Part shown: in pieces, positions 44,520 through 53,278 of the stretch
Numbering within the stretch: position 1 is the stretch's first letter
Layout: each line of letters opens with the position of its first letter
From: Nostoc sp. NMS9
Lineage (GTDB): Bacteria; Cyanobacteriota; Cyanobacteriia; Cyanobacteriales; Nostocaceae
DNA length: 55,667 nt
Direction: 5' to 3'
Assembly (NCBI RefSeq): GCF_017114995.1
Contig: NZ_JABXKL010000040.1
Location: forward strand, 1-55,667
Position numbers and translations under genes: made by a program
Notes under the pieces: model-generated
What the model saw: only the letters and a program-made list of their open reading frames with translations
Told to the model about the DNA's origin: nothing
Database searches by the model: none

Positions 44520-45088
44520 ATGAGTCCTTTGACATTAAAACTAGACACTGTTAATTTAAGTGACAAACAATTTTATCACTTATGTTAAAATAACCGCGAA
44601 TTGAAATTTGAACGCACTGCCAAGGGAGAATTAATCATCATGTCCCTCGTTGGAGGTGAAAGCGGGAATCGAGAAGCAGATTTAATTATTGATCTGGGAA
44701 TCTGGAATCGGCAAACTGGCCTTGGTTTTACCTTCAGTTCTTCTAGTATATTCAAATTACCCAATGGTGCTCACCGTTCCCCAGATGCTGCTTGGATTCA
44801 AGGAGAACGTTGGCAAACACTTACACCTGAACAAAGACGCAAATTTCCCCCATTGCACCCGATTTTGTCATTGAATTAAGGGCAGCAACAGATGATTTGG
44901 AAATGTTACGTTCCAAAATGCAAGAATATATAGATGCAGGGGTGCAATTGGCATGGTTAATTAACCCCCAACATCAGCAAGTAGAAATTTATTGTCAAAA
45001 ACAAGATACGGAAGTGCGAAATCTACCCACACAATTATCGGGTGAAGATGTATTGCCAGAATTTAGCTTGAGTCTTTCTTGTTATTAA
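44520..45088 (+). pseudogene. Uma2-family gene, broken by a stop codon and a frameshift
   Basis: From ATG 44520 the frame reads MSPLTLKLDTVNLSDKQFYH LC (22 codons), then TAA at 44586-44588 where homologues have Gln (CAA), then continues NNRELKFERTAKGELIIMSL. A second lesion is at 44847-44851: five Cs where six are needed (FPP to IAPDFVIEL). After restoring one C the frame reads through DLEMLRSKMQEYIDAGVQLAWLINPQHQQVEIY to the stop at 45088. With both lesions repaired it is a complete Uma2 protein of about 190 residues. Both lesions are simple changes, so decay is recent, or the frameshift could be a sequencing error in a homopolymer; the stop codon is not explained by that. Confidence 0.85.
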
Positions 45089-45205
45089 GATTTGCAAGTG
45101 CTGCTAAACCTCCACTATCTGCCAACACTTTCCATTGCAGCAGAAAATACTTTATAAGTCTGCGTAAGTACGCTTCATTAAAATAATCTACGTAGGCAGA
45201 CTAAG

Positions 45206-45312
45206 AAGGTATCCTAGTTTTCTAACCTGAGTCATGTGCCAAGCACAGCACAATAGGCAGGTTTTACCTTGACTTCATTACTCAGGGCATATTACAGCCG
45301 TTAGGATATCTT
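45206..45312. repeat. Repeat unit, right copy
   Basis: AAGGTATCCTAGTTTTCTAACC ... TTACAGCCGTTAGGATATC, matching the unit at 44401-44476 at both ends but with a longer, different interior. Just before it, AGTCTGC..TACG / CTACGTAGGCAGACT (45158-45202) forms a separate hairpin. Confidence 0.45.
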
Positions 45313-45366
45313 AAAATAAATAACCATCAGGCGATTAGAATCAGGGCATCTTTAGGAGAAACTACT

Positions 45367-46749
45367 TTGGCAAATGTAATTTATCAAGCACAGGCACCCT
45401 TAGAATTTATTCCTCCGGCGTTTAACCCTTTATTGCTACGAGTTGTCCATCTGTTGCTACCCAGTTGGATAAAATGGCAAACACCTATTACCCAAATTGA
45501 AGCAGACAACGTAGAGGTTCTGGTGGATCTATATCGCCAGTTTCAGGAGGGTAAGATCCGTTTTATGCTGGCATTTCGCCATCCGAAAACAGACGATCCG
45601 TTTTGTTTGGGTTACTTGCTGTCTCAACTCGTACCAAAGGTAGCGCAATCGCAGGGTACAACACTACAACTTCCCATTCACGCTCATTTTATCTACGATC
45701 GCGGCATTCCTCTATGGGCAGGTGCCCACGTTGGCTGGATTGCTTCTCATTTAGGTGGCACTCCGATTCAGCGAGGTAAAGCTGACTGGACGGGGTTACG
45801 TTCGGCGCGTGACTTGTTTGCCAATGGGAAATTCCCGATGGTGGCTGCGCCTGAAGGTGCTACCAATGGCTTATCGGAGAATATCAGCCCCCTAGAACCT
45901 GGTATTGCCCAATTAGGCTTTTGGTGTGCTGAAGATTTGCAAAAAGCTGGAAGCGACCAACAGGTTCTAATTGTACCAGTTGGGATTAAATATAGTTACG
46001 TTGATGCTCCTTGGGATGCGATCGCTAATCTTTTAACTGAATTAGAAGCGGCTAGTGGTTTACCTGTGAATCCAGCAGAAAATTCTTCTGTAGAGTCGCT
46101 TTATCCCCGGTTGTTGACTTTGGCAGAACATTTACTTTTGCTAATGGAGGAATTTTACACCCGGTTTTATCATCAAAAACTGCCAGATCCCAAGATTGTC
46201 AACGGGCAAATTCCAGATAGAAATGAAGCGTTAGCAGTTCGTTTACAAGCTTTATTGAATGCAGCACTGTTAATCTCAGAACAGTATTTTAATTTGCAGT
46301 CAAAAGGTAGTTTAAGTGACCGTTGTCGGCGAGTCGAGCAAGCAGGTTGGAATTATATATTTAGAGAAGAATTTAAGGATGTAAAAGGAGTATCTGCGGT
46401 TGAAAGAGCTTTAGGCGATCGCGTTGCTGAAGAAGCAAATGCCCGGATGTGGCACATGCGTTTAGTAGAAAGTTTTGTGGCAGTTTCTGGTAATTATATT
46501 CGTGAAAATCCAACAGTAGAAAGGTTTGCTGAGACGACTTTAATTTTATGGCAAATGATTGCTAAAATCAAAGGCGATAAAGCTGTGCAGCGTCCGCAAT
46601 TGGGTAAGCAAAAAGTAAAAATTACTGTGGGTGAACCCATATCTATTTCTGAGCATTACCCAGACTATAAGGAAAACCGTTTGGGTGCTAGACAAGCTGT
46701 TGCTGATGTGACAAATGATCTGCAACATGCGTTGGAAGGTTTGATTTGA
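45367..46749 (+). CDS. PlsC-like acyltransferase (1-acyl-glycerol-3-phosphate type)
   Basis: A 460-residue protein. The start TTG 45367 has AGGAG eight bases upstream and no better start nearby. The acyltransferase motifs are FRHPKTDDPF (HX4D), GWIASHLGGTPIQRGK and AAPEGATNG (the PEG motif). It is longer than ordinary PlsC, with an extra C-terminal helical part (about 250-460, including LSDRCRRVEQAGWNYIFREEF and KVKITVGEPISISEHYP). It probably transfers acyl chains to a lipid intermediate at the membrane; the exact substrate is not certain. No lipid gene adjoins. Confidence 0.82.
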   Translation: MANVIYQAQAPLEFIPPAFNPLLLRVVHLLLPSWIKWQTPITQIEADNVEVLVDLYRQFQEGKIRFMLAFRHPKTDDPFCLGYLLSQLVPKVAQSQGTTLQLPIHAHFIYDRGIPLWAGAHVGWIASHLGGTPIQRGKADWTGLRSARDLFANGKFPMVAAPEGATNGLSENISPLEPGIAQLGFWCAEDLQKAGSDQQVLIVPVGIKYSYVDAPWDAIANLLTELEAASGLPVNPAENSSVESLYPRLLTLAEHLLLLMEEFYTRFYHQKLPDPKIVNGQIPDRNEALAVRLQALLNAALLISEQYFNLQSKGSLSDRCRRVEQAGWNYIFREEFKDVKGVSAVERALGDRVAEEANARMWHMRLVESFVAVSGNYIRENPTVERFAETTLILWQMIAKIKGDKAVQRPQLGKQKVKITVGEPISISEHYPDYKENRLGARQAVADVTNDLQHALEGLI

Positions 46750-47275
46750 TTAGAAGGGTTGCATTTTTAGTTAGGAACCAGAATAAAGCTGTCAGTCGTC
46801 AGGAGGCTTATTGATTTCGACCCCTGCCTCCTGACTCCCTTAACTAGCAAGATGCAATGTAAAAGCCTAAGTGTTTATCCGAATCGGATATTACTTTCTA
46901 AAGTAGATCGATTCAAACAAAAAACTTCTAGCGATCGCGGGTTTAGATGCTCTGTACGGAGGTGTTGGCGGGATGTGCTTTATTAAGCTTACACAAACCC
47001 AAAAGTTTTTGAAAGCTACCTAATTAAATGGGTGTAAAAAATCGCAGGCTACTAGACCTACTTGGCTTTGCTCCTATTTCACCTTTAATATAATTGGGTT
47101 ATATAAAAGCACTTGTAACTAGATATATCATTTTTTATTTGAGTTTTATAAAATTACCGTTAAGTTATTCAAATTATATTTTCAGAGAAATCACGCTTTT
47201 ATGTTTTTGTAATTCAAATTACAAATAGAGAAGTCCAGAAAATTGTGATTTTCTAAATCAATCAATTTATAAATA
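46750..47275. other. Spacer before the PEP-CTERM gene
   Basis: 526 bases, AT-rich near the gene, with no reading frame or repeat of note. One HIP1 site near 46930. The PEP-CTERM gene promoter should be here. Confidence 0.4.
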
Positions 47276-48205
47276 ATGAAAACTCAAAACTTATTCAATT
47301 TACTGAAGGTTGGTATTGCTACTTTTGGAATCTTCTTTGTGGCTGGTCAAGGAGCGTATGCCTCAGACTTAAAGGGAACAGCATTTAGCATATCTTTGGA
47401 GTGTATGAACGACACTACCGGTCTTTTGATGGGTCAAAACTCCACTGATGCTAGCGGGTGGCAGTATGCATTTGATTCAAACAAAGATGGGATGAACGGG
47501 AATTACTGGGTTGGTGCCGCAGCAGGGAAAGTAAATCCCTACGATATCTCTGGTATGGCTATCAAAGAAACTGCTACCAGCGTGATTGTGGCAATCAACG
47601 GCAATATGAAGTTAACAGGAGAGGCTGAACAGGGTGCTACCGGTGGTCAAATTGGATATGGTGATTTGTTCTTCAATATGGCGGGCAAAACTTTTGAAAA
47701 TGCTATGAGCAGCGGGGATTTGTTTGGGATTCATTTCTCCTCAGTGAATGCTTCAGGAGTACAACAACTAGGGGTTTATAGTAATGTTCAGGCAAAGACA
47801 GTTACTAATATCAAAGAAGGCTACACTGTTGGATATGGTGGTTTGGCAGGAGATGGATGGATTTCTTACGAAACTCAGGTAAAACAAGGTGGTGGTGTTG
47901 TCGGTTATGGTGATTTGACCAGTAGTTACTTTACCAATAACGGCAAAGACAAGACATTTAATCTCAATGTCATCGACTCTGGAAAATATCTGAATGGAAT
48001 CTCGTTTTTAGCACAGGGTAATGTAACGCAGCAGTTGCTGACCACTGGCTACGATGCCAGCAAATTCAACGGCACACAAACCATTGCATTTGAATTCAAG
48101 AAATCTTCTATTGTCCAATCGACTCCTGAGCCTGCTAGTCTCGCTGGTTTAGGAATTGTCGGTCTGGCTTTGGCTGGTAGCAAGCTACGCAAGAAATTAG
48201 CGTAA
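47276..48205 (+). CDS. PEP-CTERM surface protein, likely exosortase substrate
   Basis: A 309-residue exported protein. The signal peptide is MKTQNLFNLLKVGIATFGIFFVAGQGAYA. The central domain (about 30-270) is rich in Gly, Asn and Thr with repeated beta-strand-like stretches (VGYGDLTSSYF, IGYGDLFFNM, VGYGGLAGDGWISYE), which fit an extracellular beta-rich protein of unknown role. The C-terminal sorting signal is STPEPASLAGLGIVGLALAGSKLRKK: PEP motif, hydrophobic helix, basic end. It should be cut and anchored by an exosortase; cyanoexosortase B in this window is the natural candidate. It has a strong terminator about 180 bases downstream. Confidence 0.9.
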   Translation: MKTQNLFNLLKVGIATFGIFFVAGQGAYASDLKGTAFSISLECMNDTTGLLMGQNSTDASGWQYAFDSNKDGMNGNYWVGAAAGKVNPYDISGMAIKETATSVIVAINGNMKLTGEAEQGATGGQIGYGDLFFNMAGKTFENAMSSGDLFGIHFSSVNASGVQQLGVYSNVQAKTVTNIKEGYTVGYGGLAGDGWISYETQVKQGGGVVGYGDLTSSYFTNNGKDKTFNLNVIDSGKYLNGISFLAQGNVTQQLLTTGYDASKFNGTQTIAFEFKKSSIVQSTPEPASLAGLGIVGLALAGSKLRKKLA

Positions 48206-48386
48206 CAATTGGGTAAGGACTATTTGCAATACGGCTTGATTTCTCTTCAGTGATTATAGACAAGATAAAAGACTATTTTCTCTCAGAAAAAATGATCGCT
48301 GGAGTCATGGAATTTTGGATGAAGCTTAAGCGAAAGTATCCCAAGCCCTGTAGATTTACTCACTAAACATTAAATAGGTCAATTTC

Positions 48387-48419
48387 AATGCCCTTACTTT
48401 CTAGCAAGGGCATTTTTTT
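48387..48419 (+). terminator. Intrinsic terminator after the PEP-CTERM gene
   Basis: AATGCCCTT (48387-48395) pairs with AAGGGCATT (48406-48414), loop of 10 bases, followed by TTTTTT. Its position about 180 bases after the PEP-CTERM stop codon suits that gene. Confidence 0.85.
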
Positions 48420-48544
48420 CTCAGATAGTTATCAAATACAAAAACTACTTTGGTAATTCTCCAAATAATCTCGGTAACGCTCATAACACCTATACTCGCT
48501 ATAAGGCGTGCAGCAGCTTGTTGTCAGACATCACTCCTTACACC

Positions 48545-49120
48545 CTAACCTGGAAACACCTTAGATAAATCCACAACTAAATTAGGAAAACAGGGCAGAT
48601 TAACTGATTCATTTTGCAGATAAATAAATTTGCGACGATAACCAAATTTACCTTGCAAGGCTTGATAAGGTTCGCTATAGCACTCCAGATAATTATCTAC
48701 TAAATTAAATATCCAATAATTAGAGATATTTGCTTCTGCATAAATAGGTAGCTTTTCTTCTTGGTCATATTTTAAGGATGAATCAGCAATCTCAATTAAG
48801 AGTAAAATATCAGATGGGCTGGGATGATTCGCTAGATAGTCATCATCTCTATTTTTTGCAATTACTCTATCTGGTTCAGGCTCACTGTTGTTAGACAAAG
48901 TAATTGGTTGTTGTCCTCGTAGGGTTGCGCGATCGCCCACTAGCTTATATAATCATCGTTCTAGGCGTGTTTCACAAACAGAGTGCGGTGTACCTTTTGC
49001 TGCCATCTGGATTATTTCACCCTTAATTAGCTCAACTCGGTCATTCTCCTCAAAGAAGCCGAGTTCAGCTAGAAGGTGATATTCAGCTATAGTAAAGCGT
49101 TTAGCAGTGGTAAGGCTCAT
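48545..49120 (-). pseudogene. Uma2-family gene interrupted by a single TGA
   Basis: The minus-strand frame begins at ATG 49120 (MSLTTAKRFTIAEYHLLAEL) and runs 55 codons to RLER, then TGA at 48953-48955, then continues in the same frame LYKLVGDRATLRGQQPITLSNN to the stop at 48545. With the TGA read as a sense codon (Leu would fit, from TTA) it is a complete 191-residue Uma2 protein with the family's SDILLLIEIADSSLKYD and NYWIFNLVDN. Unlike the other Uma2 pseudogene it has a single lesion. A downstream GTG can start the 3' part, so a 131-residue C-terminal fragment might be made, but without the N-terminal domain. Confidence 0.85.
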
Positions 49121-49171
49121 AACAACTACGAGAATGCAGAGTTATTTTTATCTTAATATAGCTGTAACTGA

Positions 49172-50368
49172 TTAAACTTCTGCGATGGAAGATGGTGAGG
49201 TGTCTAAATCTTCTTCTTTATCAGTTTCTGTAACTGTTTCTATACTTACACCCTTCCAAGGAAAATCAAAATATTGTTCCTGAACCGTTTTTAATTCCTT
49301 TATTGACTCTTGGAAAAATAATTTAATAGCAGATACGTGGTTTTCTTCAGATAAAAAATCTTGTAAGCTTTTTCGATAAAATATACCTGACCATGCTGGC
49401 AAAACTTTTAAATTACTAGGAGTCCATAGATTAGGTTTATTGTTAATTATTTTTTGCATAGATTCAATAATTTTTGGGCGTTGTCCAAACCTATGAGAAA
49501 CCTGCAAAAATATACCTAAATATGGATAATCAGTTAAATTACTTGGATTTAAATTGAAGTATCCAAGACCACACCATAAGTCCCATGTACAGGGAGAAAA
49601 GTGGGTGTAGATAATATATCTCTCGTCCCATTTCCATTGAGTCCTACTTGCTGCGCCTTTGATAACACCTCCAAAAGCTAGCTTGAATTCGTGCTGTATT
49701 TCATCACTGAGAGTTGATTCCATGAGATTGAGAGTTTTGTTAAAATTCACCATTGTCAATAAGTCAACTGATGAAAATTGATTAGTGTGAGACATTCTGT
49801 TATTCCTCATAAAAATTAATATTTCTTGAGCTAAGATATCAGATGCGCGTTCTTTCAAGAAGCTATAAAACTGATACCACCTCAGTTGGAAGAAATTTAT
49901 CTTGGGTGATAACTCAAGGCAATACTCTTTGATTGCTGGTTTTGGATCATAATCATATTGTTTGAGTTCATCTTTTGGGTCATAATCACGGGTGATATAA
50001 ATTAAAATTCGATGTCTGACATTTGGTAAATTACTCAAAATATCAGCATATTTTCTTAAAGCATTATTTCCATCCTTAGCGCCAATTTTGGATTCAATAA
50101 ATATTACATCTGTGCTTATGCCATTTGATAATTCAACCACAATATCAAATCTACTATCCTCAGTATGACCCGCCAGTGCTTGATGTTCTTGTTGAGTTGA
50201 AATCTTGATGCTGGAATAATTATCATCACTAATGATTGAGTGATGTTTTAGCCAATCAAGCAAAATACCATTATTCAGGGACAGAAAATAAGCAACAATC
50301 TCAGTAAAAAAATCTTCACGCGGTTTGCTTCCTGAATGCAGATTGAGTAAATTAGTAAACAAAGACAT
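49172..50368 (-). CDS. PD-(D/E)XK nuclease-superfamily protein
   Basis: A 398-residue protein. The N-terminus SKPREDFFTEIVAYFLS, then SRFDIVVELSNG (Asp75) and VIFIESKIGA (Glu92, Lys94) form the D...ExK active site of the PD-(D/E)XK fold, in the subgroup with a conserved RED..TE start. It continues as a mixed alpha/beta protein with aromatic-rich regions (RYIIYTHFSPCTWDLWCG, YPYLGIFLQVSHRFGQRP). Such proteins are often found in defence islands or as lone nucleases. It is monocistronic here, next to a broken Uma2 gene. A DNA-cleaving role is likely from the motif but not proven. Confidence 0.72.
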   Translation of the reverse strand: MSLFTNLLNLHSGSKPREDFFTEIVAYFLSLNNGILLDWLKHHSIISDDNYSSIKISTQQEHQALAGHTEDSRFDIVVELSNGISTDVIFIESKIGAKDGNNALRKYADILSNLPNVRHRILIYITRDYDPKDELKQYDYDPKPAIKEYCLELSPKINFFQLRWYQFYSFLKERASDILAQEILIFMRNNRMSHTNQFSSVDLLTMVNFNKTLNLMESTLSDEIQHEFKLAFGGVIKGAASRTQWKWDERYIIYTHFSPCTWDLWCGLGYFNLNPSNLTDYPYLGIFLQVSHRFGQRPKIIESMQKIINNKPNLWTPSNLKVLPAWSGIFYRKSLQDFLSEENHVSAIKLFFQESIKELKTVQEQYFDFPWKGVSIETVTETDKEEDLDTSPSSIAEV

Positions 50369-50614
50369 TTATTTTTAAGTATTTAAGGTAATTCAAAAAA
50401 AGTTATATACAAGAACCAAGCTTGTAGTCCTTCTGGAACAAGAGTACTGGAAATTTTTATAAGTTATGTTTGTATTAAATATTACTAGCGTTACAGCAGT
50501 TATAACTTAGCCGATTGCAGTTTGACAAGGGTGCTAGACTATACCAATAAAAAATAGGAGTAAAATTTTTACCCCTACAAAGTCGTGTATTATTTTAAGA
50601 ATAGCTAGAGAAGT

Positions 50615-51163
50615 TTATTGCTCTGAAGTTAAGTGATTTTCTAGCAAAGATGCGATCGCTTCAGGATGAATATTCTTGTATTTCTTTTTACCAAGCTGTA
50701 AAACACAGTTGGGAGCGCTGCCACAGCATTTTTGGCAACTAGTATGTTCAATGGTAACTTTGTCTAATAAACCGCGATCGCACAAAGTTTTTTCTAAATC
50801 TGATAATAATCCTTTACCACCACGTTTCAGGCAACCGCCCTTTTGACATACCATAATCCTCGCTTTGGGTTGAGGTGGTAAATCTTGCTTTGGACACACA
50901 TCAATTGGTGTCACCCGATAGGCTTTGATTTTAATTTTACTTGTGCGCGAGTCTACCTTACTATGACCACAAATGCGAATTTGCTGACCAGGAACTAAGG
51001 ATGAACTTAGTAATCGGCGTAACTCTTTAGGCAGTTTAATGTCTACATTTCCAGATGGAACTGCCAATTGCAAGTATTTATATTTTCCTGGTTCACCACC
51101 AACAAAACCTAGTAACTGTCCCTCAAGGTTCAATTCTGATAACGTCAAATACTTGTTACCCAT
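50615..51163 (-). CDS. Thioredoxin-like 2Fe-2S ferredoxin-domain protein
   Basis: A 182-residue protein. The N-terminal part (1-90) is a beta-rich domain (LSELNLEGQLLGFV..YLQLAVPSGNVDIKLP..LVPGQQIRICGHSKVD). The C-terminal part (about 100-175) has the thioredoxin-like 2Fe-2S pattern: VCQKGGCLKRGGKGLL and TSCQKCCGSAPNCVLQL, giving four candidate cluster Cys. The family includes NuoE/HoxE-like and stand-alone ferredoxins. It follows nifT in the same direction, 160 bases away across a repeat block, so it may serve nitrogenase metabolism, but no direct evidence exists. Confidence 0.82.
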   Translation of the reverse strand: MGNKYLTLSELNLEGQLLGFVGGEPGKYKYLQLAVPSGNVDIKLPKELRRLLSSSLVPGQQIRICGHSKVDSRTSKIKIKAYRVTPIDVCPKQDLPPQPKARIMVCQKGGCLKRGGKGLLSDLEKTLCDRGLLDKVTIEHTSCQKCCGSAPNCVLQLGKKKYKNIHPEAIASLLENHLTSEQ

Positions 51164-51172
51164 GATTGATAA

Positions 51173-51320
51173 AAAGTTAGGAGTGGGGAGTTAAAGCGAA
51201 GAGTTAGGAGTGAGGAGTTAGGAGTGAGGAGTTAAAAATGAGGAGGTAAGAGTTAATAATTCATAACTCTTAACTCATAACTCTTAACTTCCAACTCATA
51301 ACTCTTAACTCCTAACTATT
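51173..51320. repeat. Long heptad-repeat inverted array between nifT and the 2Fe-2S gene
   Basis: Left half has GAGTTAGGAGTGAGGAGTTAGG-type heptads, right half has AACTCTTAACTCATAACTC-type heptads in inverted sense. The block can fold into a long stem of heptads. It separates the last nif gene from the ferredoxin gene. Confidence 0.7.
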
Positions 51321-51321
51321 T

Positions 51322-51525
51322 TTAAGCTAGGCGTTTAGCTTCTACAGTTTGAGGTAAATTTGCTGTGTCTGGCAAATCACGAAATTCTAATTCCCAACCA
51401 TTTGCTAGGGTGAGAATCTTGCCATCATTTCCATCGGTTTGTTTGACGACTTCTTCTTCCAGGTCTTTTTTAGCAACGTAGACTACTAAAGTGCCGGCAT
51501 CATTCATCCGTAGCATTACTTTCAT
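51322..51525 (-). CDS. nifT: NifT/FixU-like protein
   Basis: A 67-residue protein from ATG 51525 (MKVMLRMNDAGTLVVYVAKKDLEEEVV), with GAGGA seven bases upstream; an earlier in-frame Met exists at 51537. It matches the small nif-linked NifT family: VVYVAKKDLEE, DGKILTLANGWELEF and the C-terminal LPQTVEAKRL. Its role in nitrogenase is not settled. It overlaps the end of nifZ by 26 bases, indicating coupled translation. Confidence 0.9.
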   Translation of the reverse strand: MKVMLRMNDAGTLVVYVAKKDLEEEVVKQTDGNDGKILTLANGWELEFRDLPDTANLPQTVEAKRLA

Positions 51526-51787
51526 GAGATTCCTCAACAGATTCTAGTTCTTTTTTCATACAGCCGACGACGAACCCTGTTTCTAAGAAATGCACAGCAT
51601 ATATATAGGAAGTCTGCAAATATGTACCTATACTCGCTATGTAACCGATATCTCCTTTGTTTACTAAAACTTGGCCGACTTCCTTACCAGGAAAGGTACC
51701 ATCATTTTTTAGCAGTTTACGAACTCTGACTTTTTCACCAATTTCAAAAGCAGGTGGCAAGTTTAGTTCTAATTCATCGCGTTGCAT
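51500..51787 (-). CDS. nifZ: NifZ, nitrogenase P-cluster maturation protein
   Basis: A 95-residue protein with the NifZ core EIGEKVRVRKLLKNDGTFPGKEVGQVLVNKGDIGYIASIGTYLQ and YAVHFLETGFVVGCMKKELE. NifZ helps assemble the second P-cluster of the MoFe protein. Its ATG lies within the last codons of nifV (14 bases overlap) and its end overlaps nifT. Confidence 0.93.
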   Translation of the reverse strand: MQRDELELNLPPAFEIGEKVRVRKLLKNDGTFPGKEVGQVLVNKGDIGYIASIGTYLQTSYIYAVHFLETGFVVGCMKKELESVEESHESNATDE

Positions 51788-52907
51788 GAGAGTACCTCTG
51801 TTCTCTGACCAAATTCAATAGTTCTTCTGTCGTCAAACTGCGTTTTTTCTGTACCGATTGATGGCGCACTGCGTCTAAAACAGATTGGGTTTCTTGGGGG
51901 TTCAAGAAAATTCCATGCTGTTCTAGTAAGTTAGCAACCAAATGCCGTCCAGAATGTTTACCTACTACTAAACGCCGTTCCCAACCGACTTCTTCGGGTG
52001 CAAATGGTTCGTAGGTGATCGGGTTTTGCAATACCCCGTGAGCATGGATGCCAGATTCGTGAGCAAAGGTGTTTTCGCCAACGATCGCTTTCCAAGGTGG
52101 TACATCGGCTCCTGATGCGGCTGCAACTAGTTGAGACAGTTCCAGCAAACTGGGAGTGTCAATTCCCAAATCAACGTTGTAGATGCGTTTGATCGCCATG
52201 ACAACTTCTTCTAATGCTGCATTTCCCGCCCTTTCACCCAATCCGTTGACTGTGGTATTCACTGATGAGGCTCCAGCTTTGATGCCCGCAAGGGCGTTGG
52301 CAGTTGCCATACCAAAATCATTATGCGTGTGGATTTCTAGGGGAATCGTCAACGCAGAAACCAGCCTTTGGACTTTGGTGTAGGTGGTGAAGGGGTCGAG
52401 AACTCCTACTGTGTCGCAGAAGCGGAAGCGGGATGCACCCCATTCTTGGGCATAAAGGGCTACATCTAAGAGGAAGTTTTCATCAGCCCTAGAAGAATCT
52501 TCGCCGCCGACTGCTACCCAAAGACCTTGATCGAGGGCGAAGTTGATTGAGTCTTTGAGTTTTTGCAAACTTACTCGCCACTGACCATGAAATTTAGTGG
52601 CAATTTGGATACCAGAGACGGGAATGGCAATATGCACCCGGTTCAAACCGCAAGCGATGGAAGCCTTGATATCTGAGATGACAGCACGGTTCCAGCCCAA
52701 GAGTTTTGCTTGTAAACCTAAGTTAGAAATTGCGGCGATCGCACGGGTTTCTTCGTCGCCCATTGCCGGTATACCCACTTCTAATTCCGGTATACCAATG
52801 GCATCGAGAAACTTAGCGATCGCTACTTTTTCTTGTAGAGTAAAGGCAACACCTGCTGCTTGTTCGCCATCACGTAATGTAGTGTCATTAATTATGATTT
52901 GATTCAT
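51774..52907 (-). CDS. nifV: Homocitrate synthase
   Basis: A 377-residue enzyme of the DRE-TIM/alpha-isopropylmalate synthase family that condenses acetyl-CoA and 2-oxoglutarate to homocitrate, a ligand of the FeMo cofactor. It has INDTTLRDGEQAAGVAF, VGIPAMGDEE, RFCDTVGVLDPF, IHTHNDFGMATANALAGIKAGASSVNTTVNGLGERAGNA, and FAHESGIHAHGVLQNP. Length fits NifV, which lacks the long C-terminal regulatory domain of LeuA. Neighbouring nif genes support homocitrate over isopropylmalate synthesis. Confidence 0.96.
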   Translation of the reverse strand: MNQIIINDTTLRDGEQAAGVAFTLQEKVAIAKFLDAIGIPELEVGIPAMGDEETRAIAAISNLGLQAKLLGWNRAVISDIKASIACGLNRVHIAIPVSGIQIATKFHGQWRVSLQKLKDSINFALDQGLWVAVGGEDSSRADENFLLDVALYAQEWGASRFRFCDTVGVLDPFTTYTKVQRLVSALTIPLEIHTHNDFGMATANALAGIKAGASSVNTTVNGLGERAGNAALEEVVMAIKRIYNVDLGIDTPSLLELSQLVAAASGADVPPWKAIVGENTFAHESGIHAHGVLQNPITYEPFAPEEVGWERRLVVGKHSGRHLVANLLEQHGIFLNPQETQSVLDAVRHQSVQKKRSLTTEELLNLVREQRYSHATR

Positions 52908-53278
52908 TGCAAATATCCCTCTCTTGGAAGTATTCTTAATATCCTTTCCCTCTACAATCCCTCATGATGGTAAATGCTAAAAATATTACAATTCATAATG
53001 TAGGATACATGATCCTTAATTATTGCCTCATTATTAGCATCACATCTGTATGGCAGGGAACTAAAACAATGTATAAATTACTAATCGTTTTCACCGATGT
53101 CAGTTGAAATGTCTTCGAGTAGCAATGAACTAATATAACTATTAGCAAATCCCGAACAAAGTAATACACAGAATCCAGCAATTAAGGATGTAATCATCTT
53201 CGTAACCTCATCTTTTCTAGTACATTTTGGTGTAATTTAGGCAGGTAATGGTATCCAACGCTAAGGGGTACAAACTAG
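52908..53278. other. Gap between DUF2949 gene and nifV
   Basis: 370 bases holding the possible 38-aa ORF (53081-53197). The remainder up to nifV is AT-rich; GAGAGGG before the nifV ATG is its ribosome-binding site. No NtcA site (GTA-N8-TAC) was recognised by eye. Confidence 0.4.
53081..53197 (-). CDS. Possible 38-aa hydrophobic small protein upstream of nifV
   Basis: A 38-codon frame with ATG 53197 preceded by GATGAGG about 9 bases upstream. The product starts MITSLIAGFCVLLCSGFA, one hydrophobic stretch, then NSYISSLL and an acidic end LEDISTDIGEND. It lies between the DUF2949 gene and nifV, in the same direction, about 170 bases before nifV. It may be a small membrane protein of the nif cluster or chance. 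I recognise no family. Confidence 0.35.
   Translation of the reverse strand: MITSLIAGFCVLLCSGFANSYISSLLLEDISTDIGEND

Noticed and set aside
44689..44874. Plus-strand frame of 61 codons inside the Uma2 pseudogene
   Set aside because: It is an out-of-frame reading of the decayed gene.
51173..51320. Regularly repeated short units that look like a small CRISPR array
   Set aside because: Units are heptads without spacers, in direct and inverted halves; they are the Nostoc short tandem repeats, not CRISPR. No cas genes in the window.
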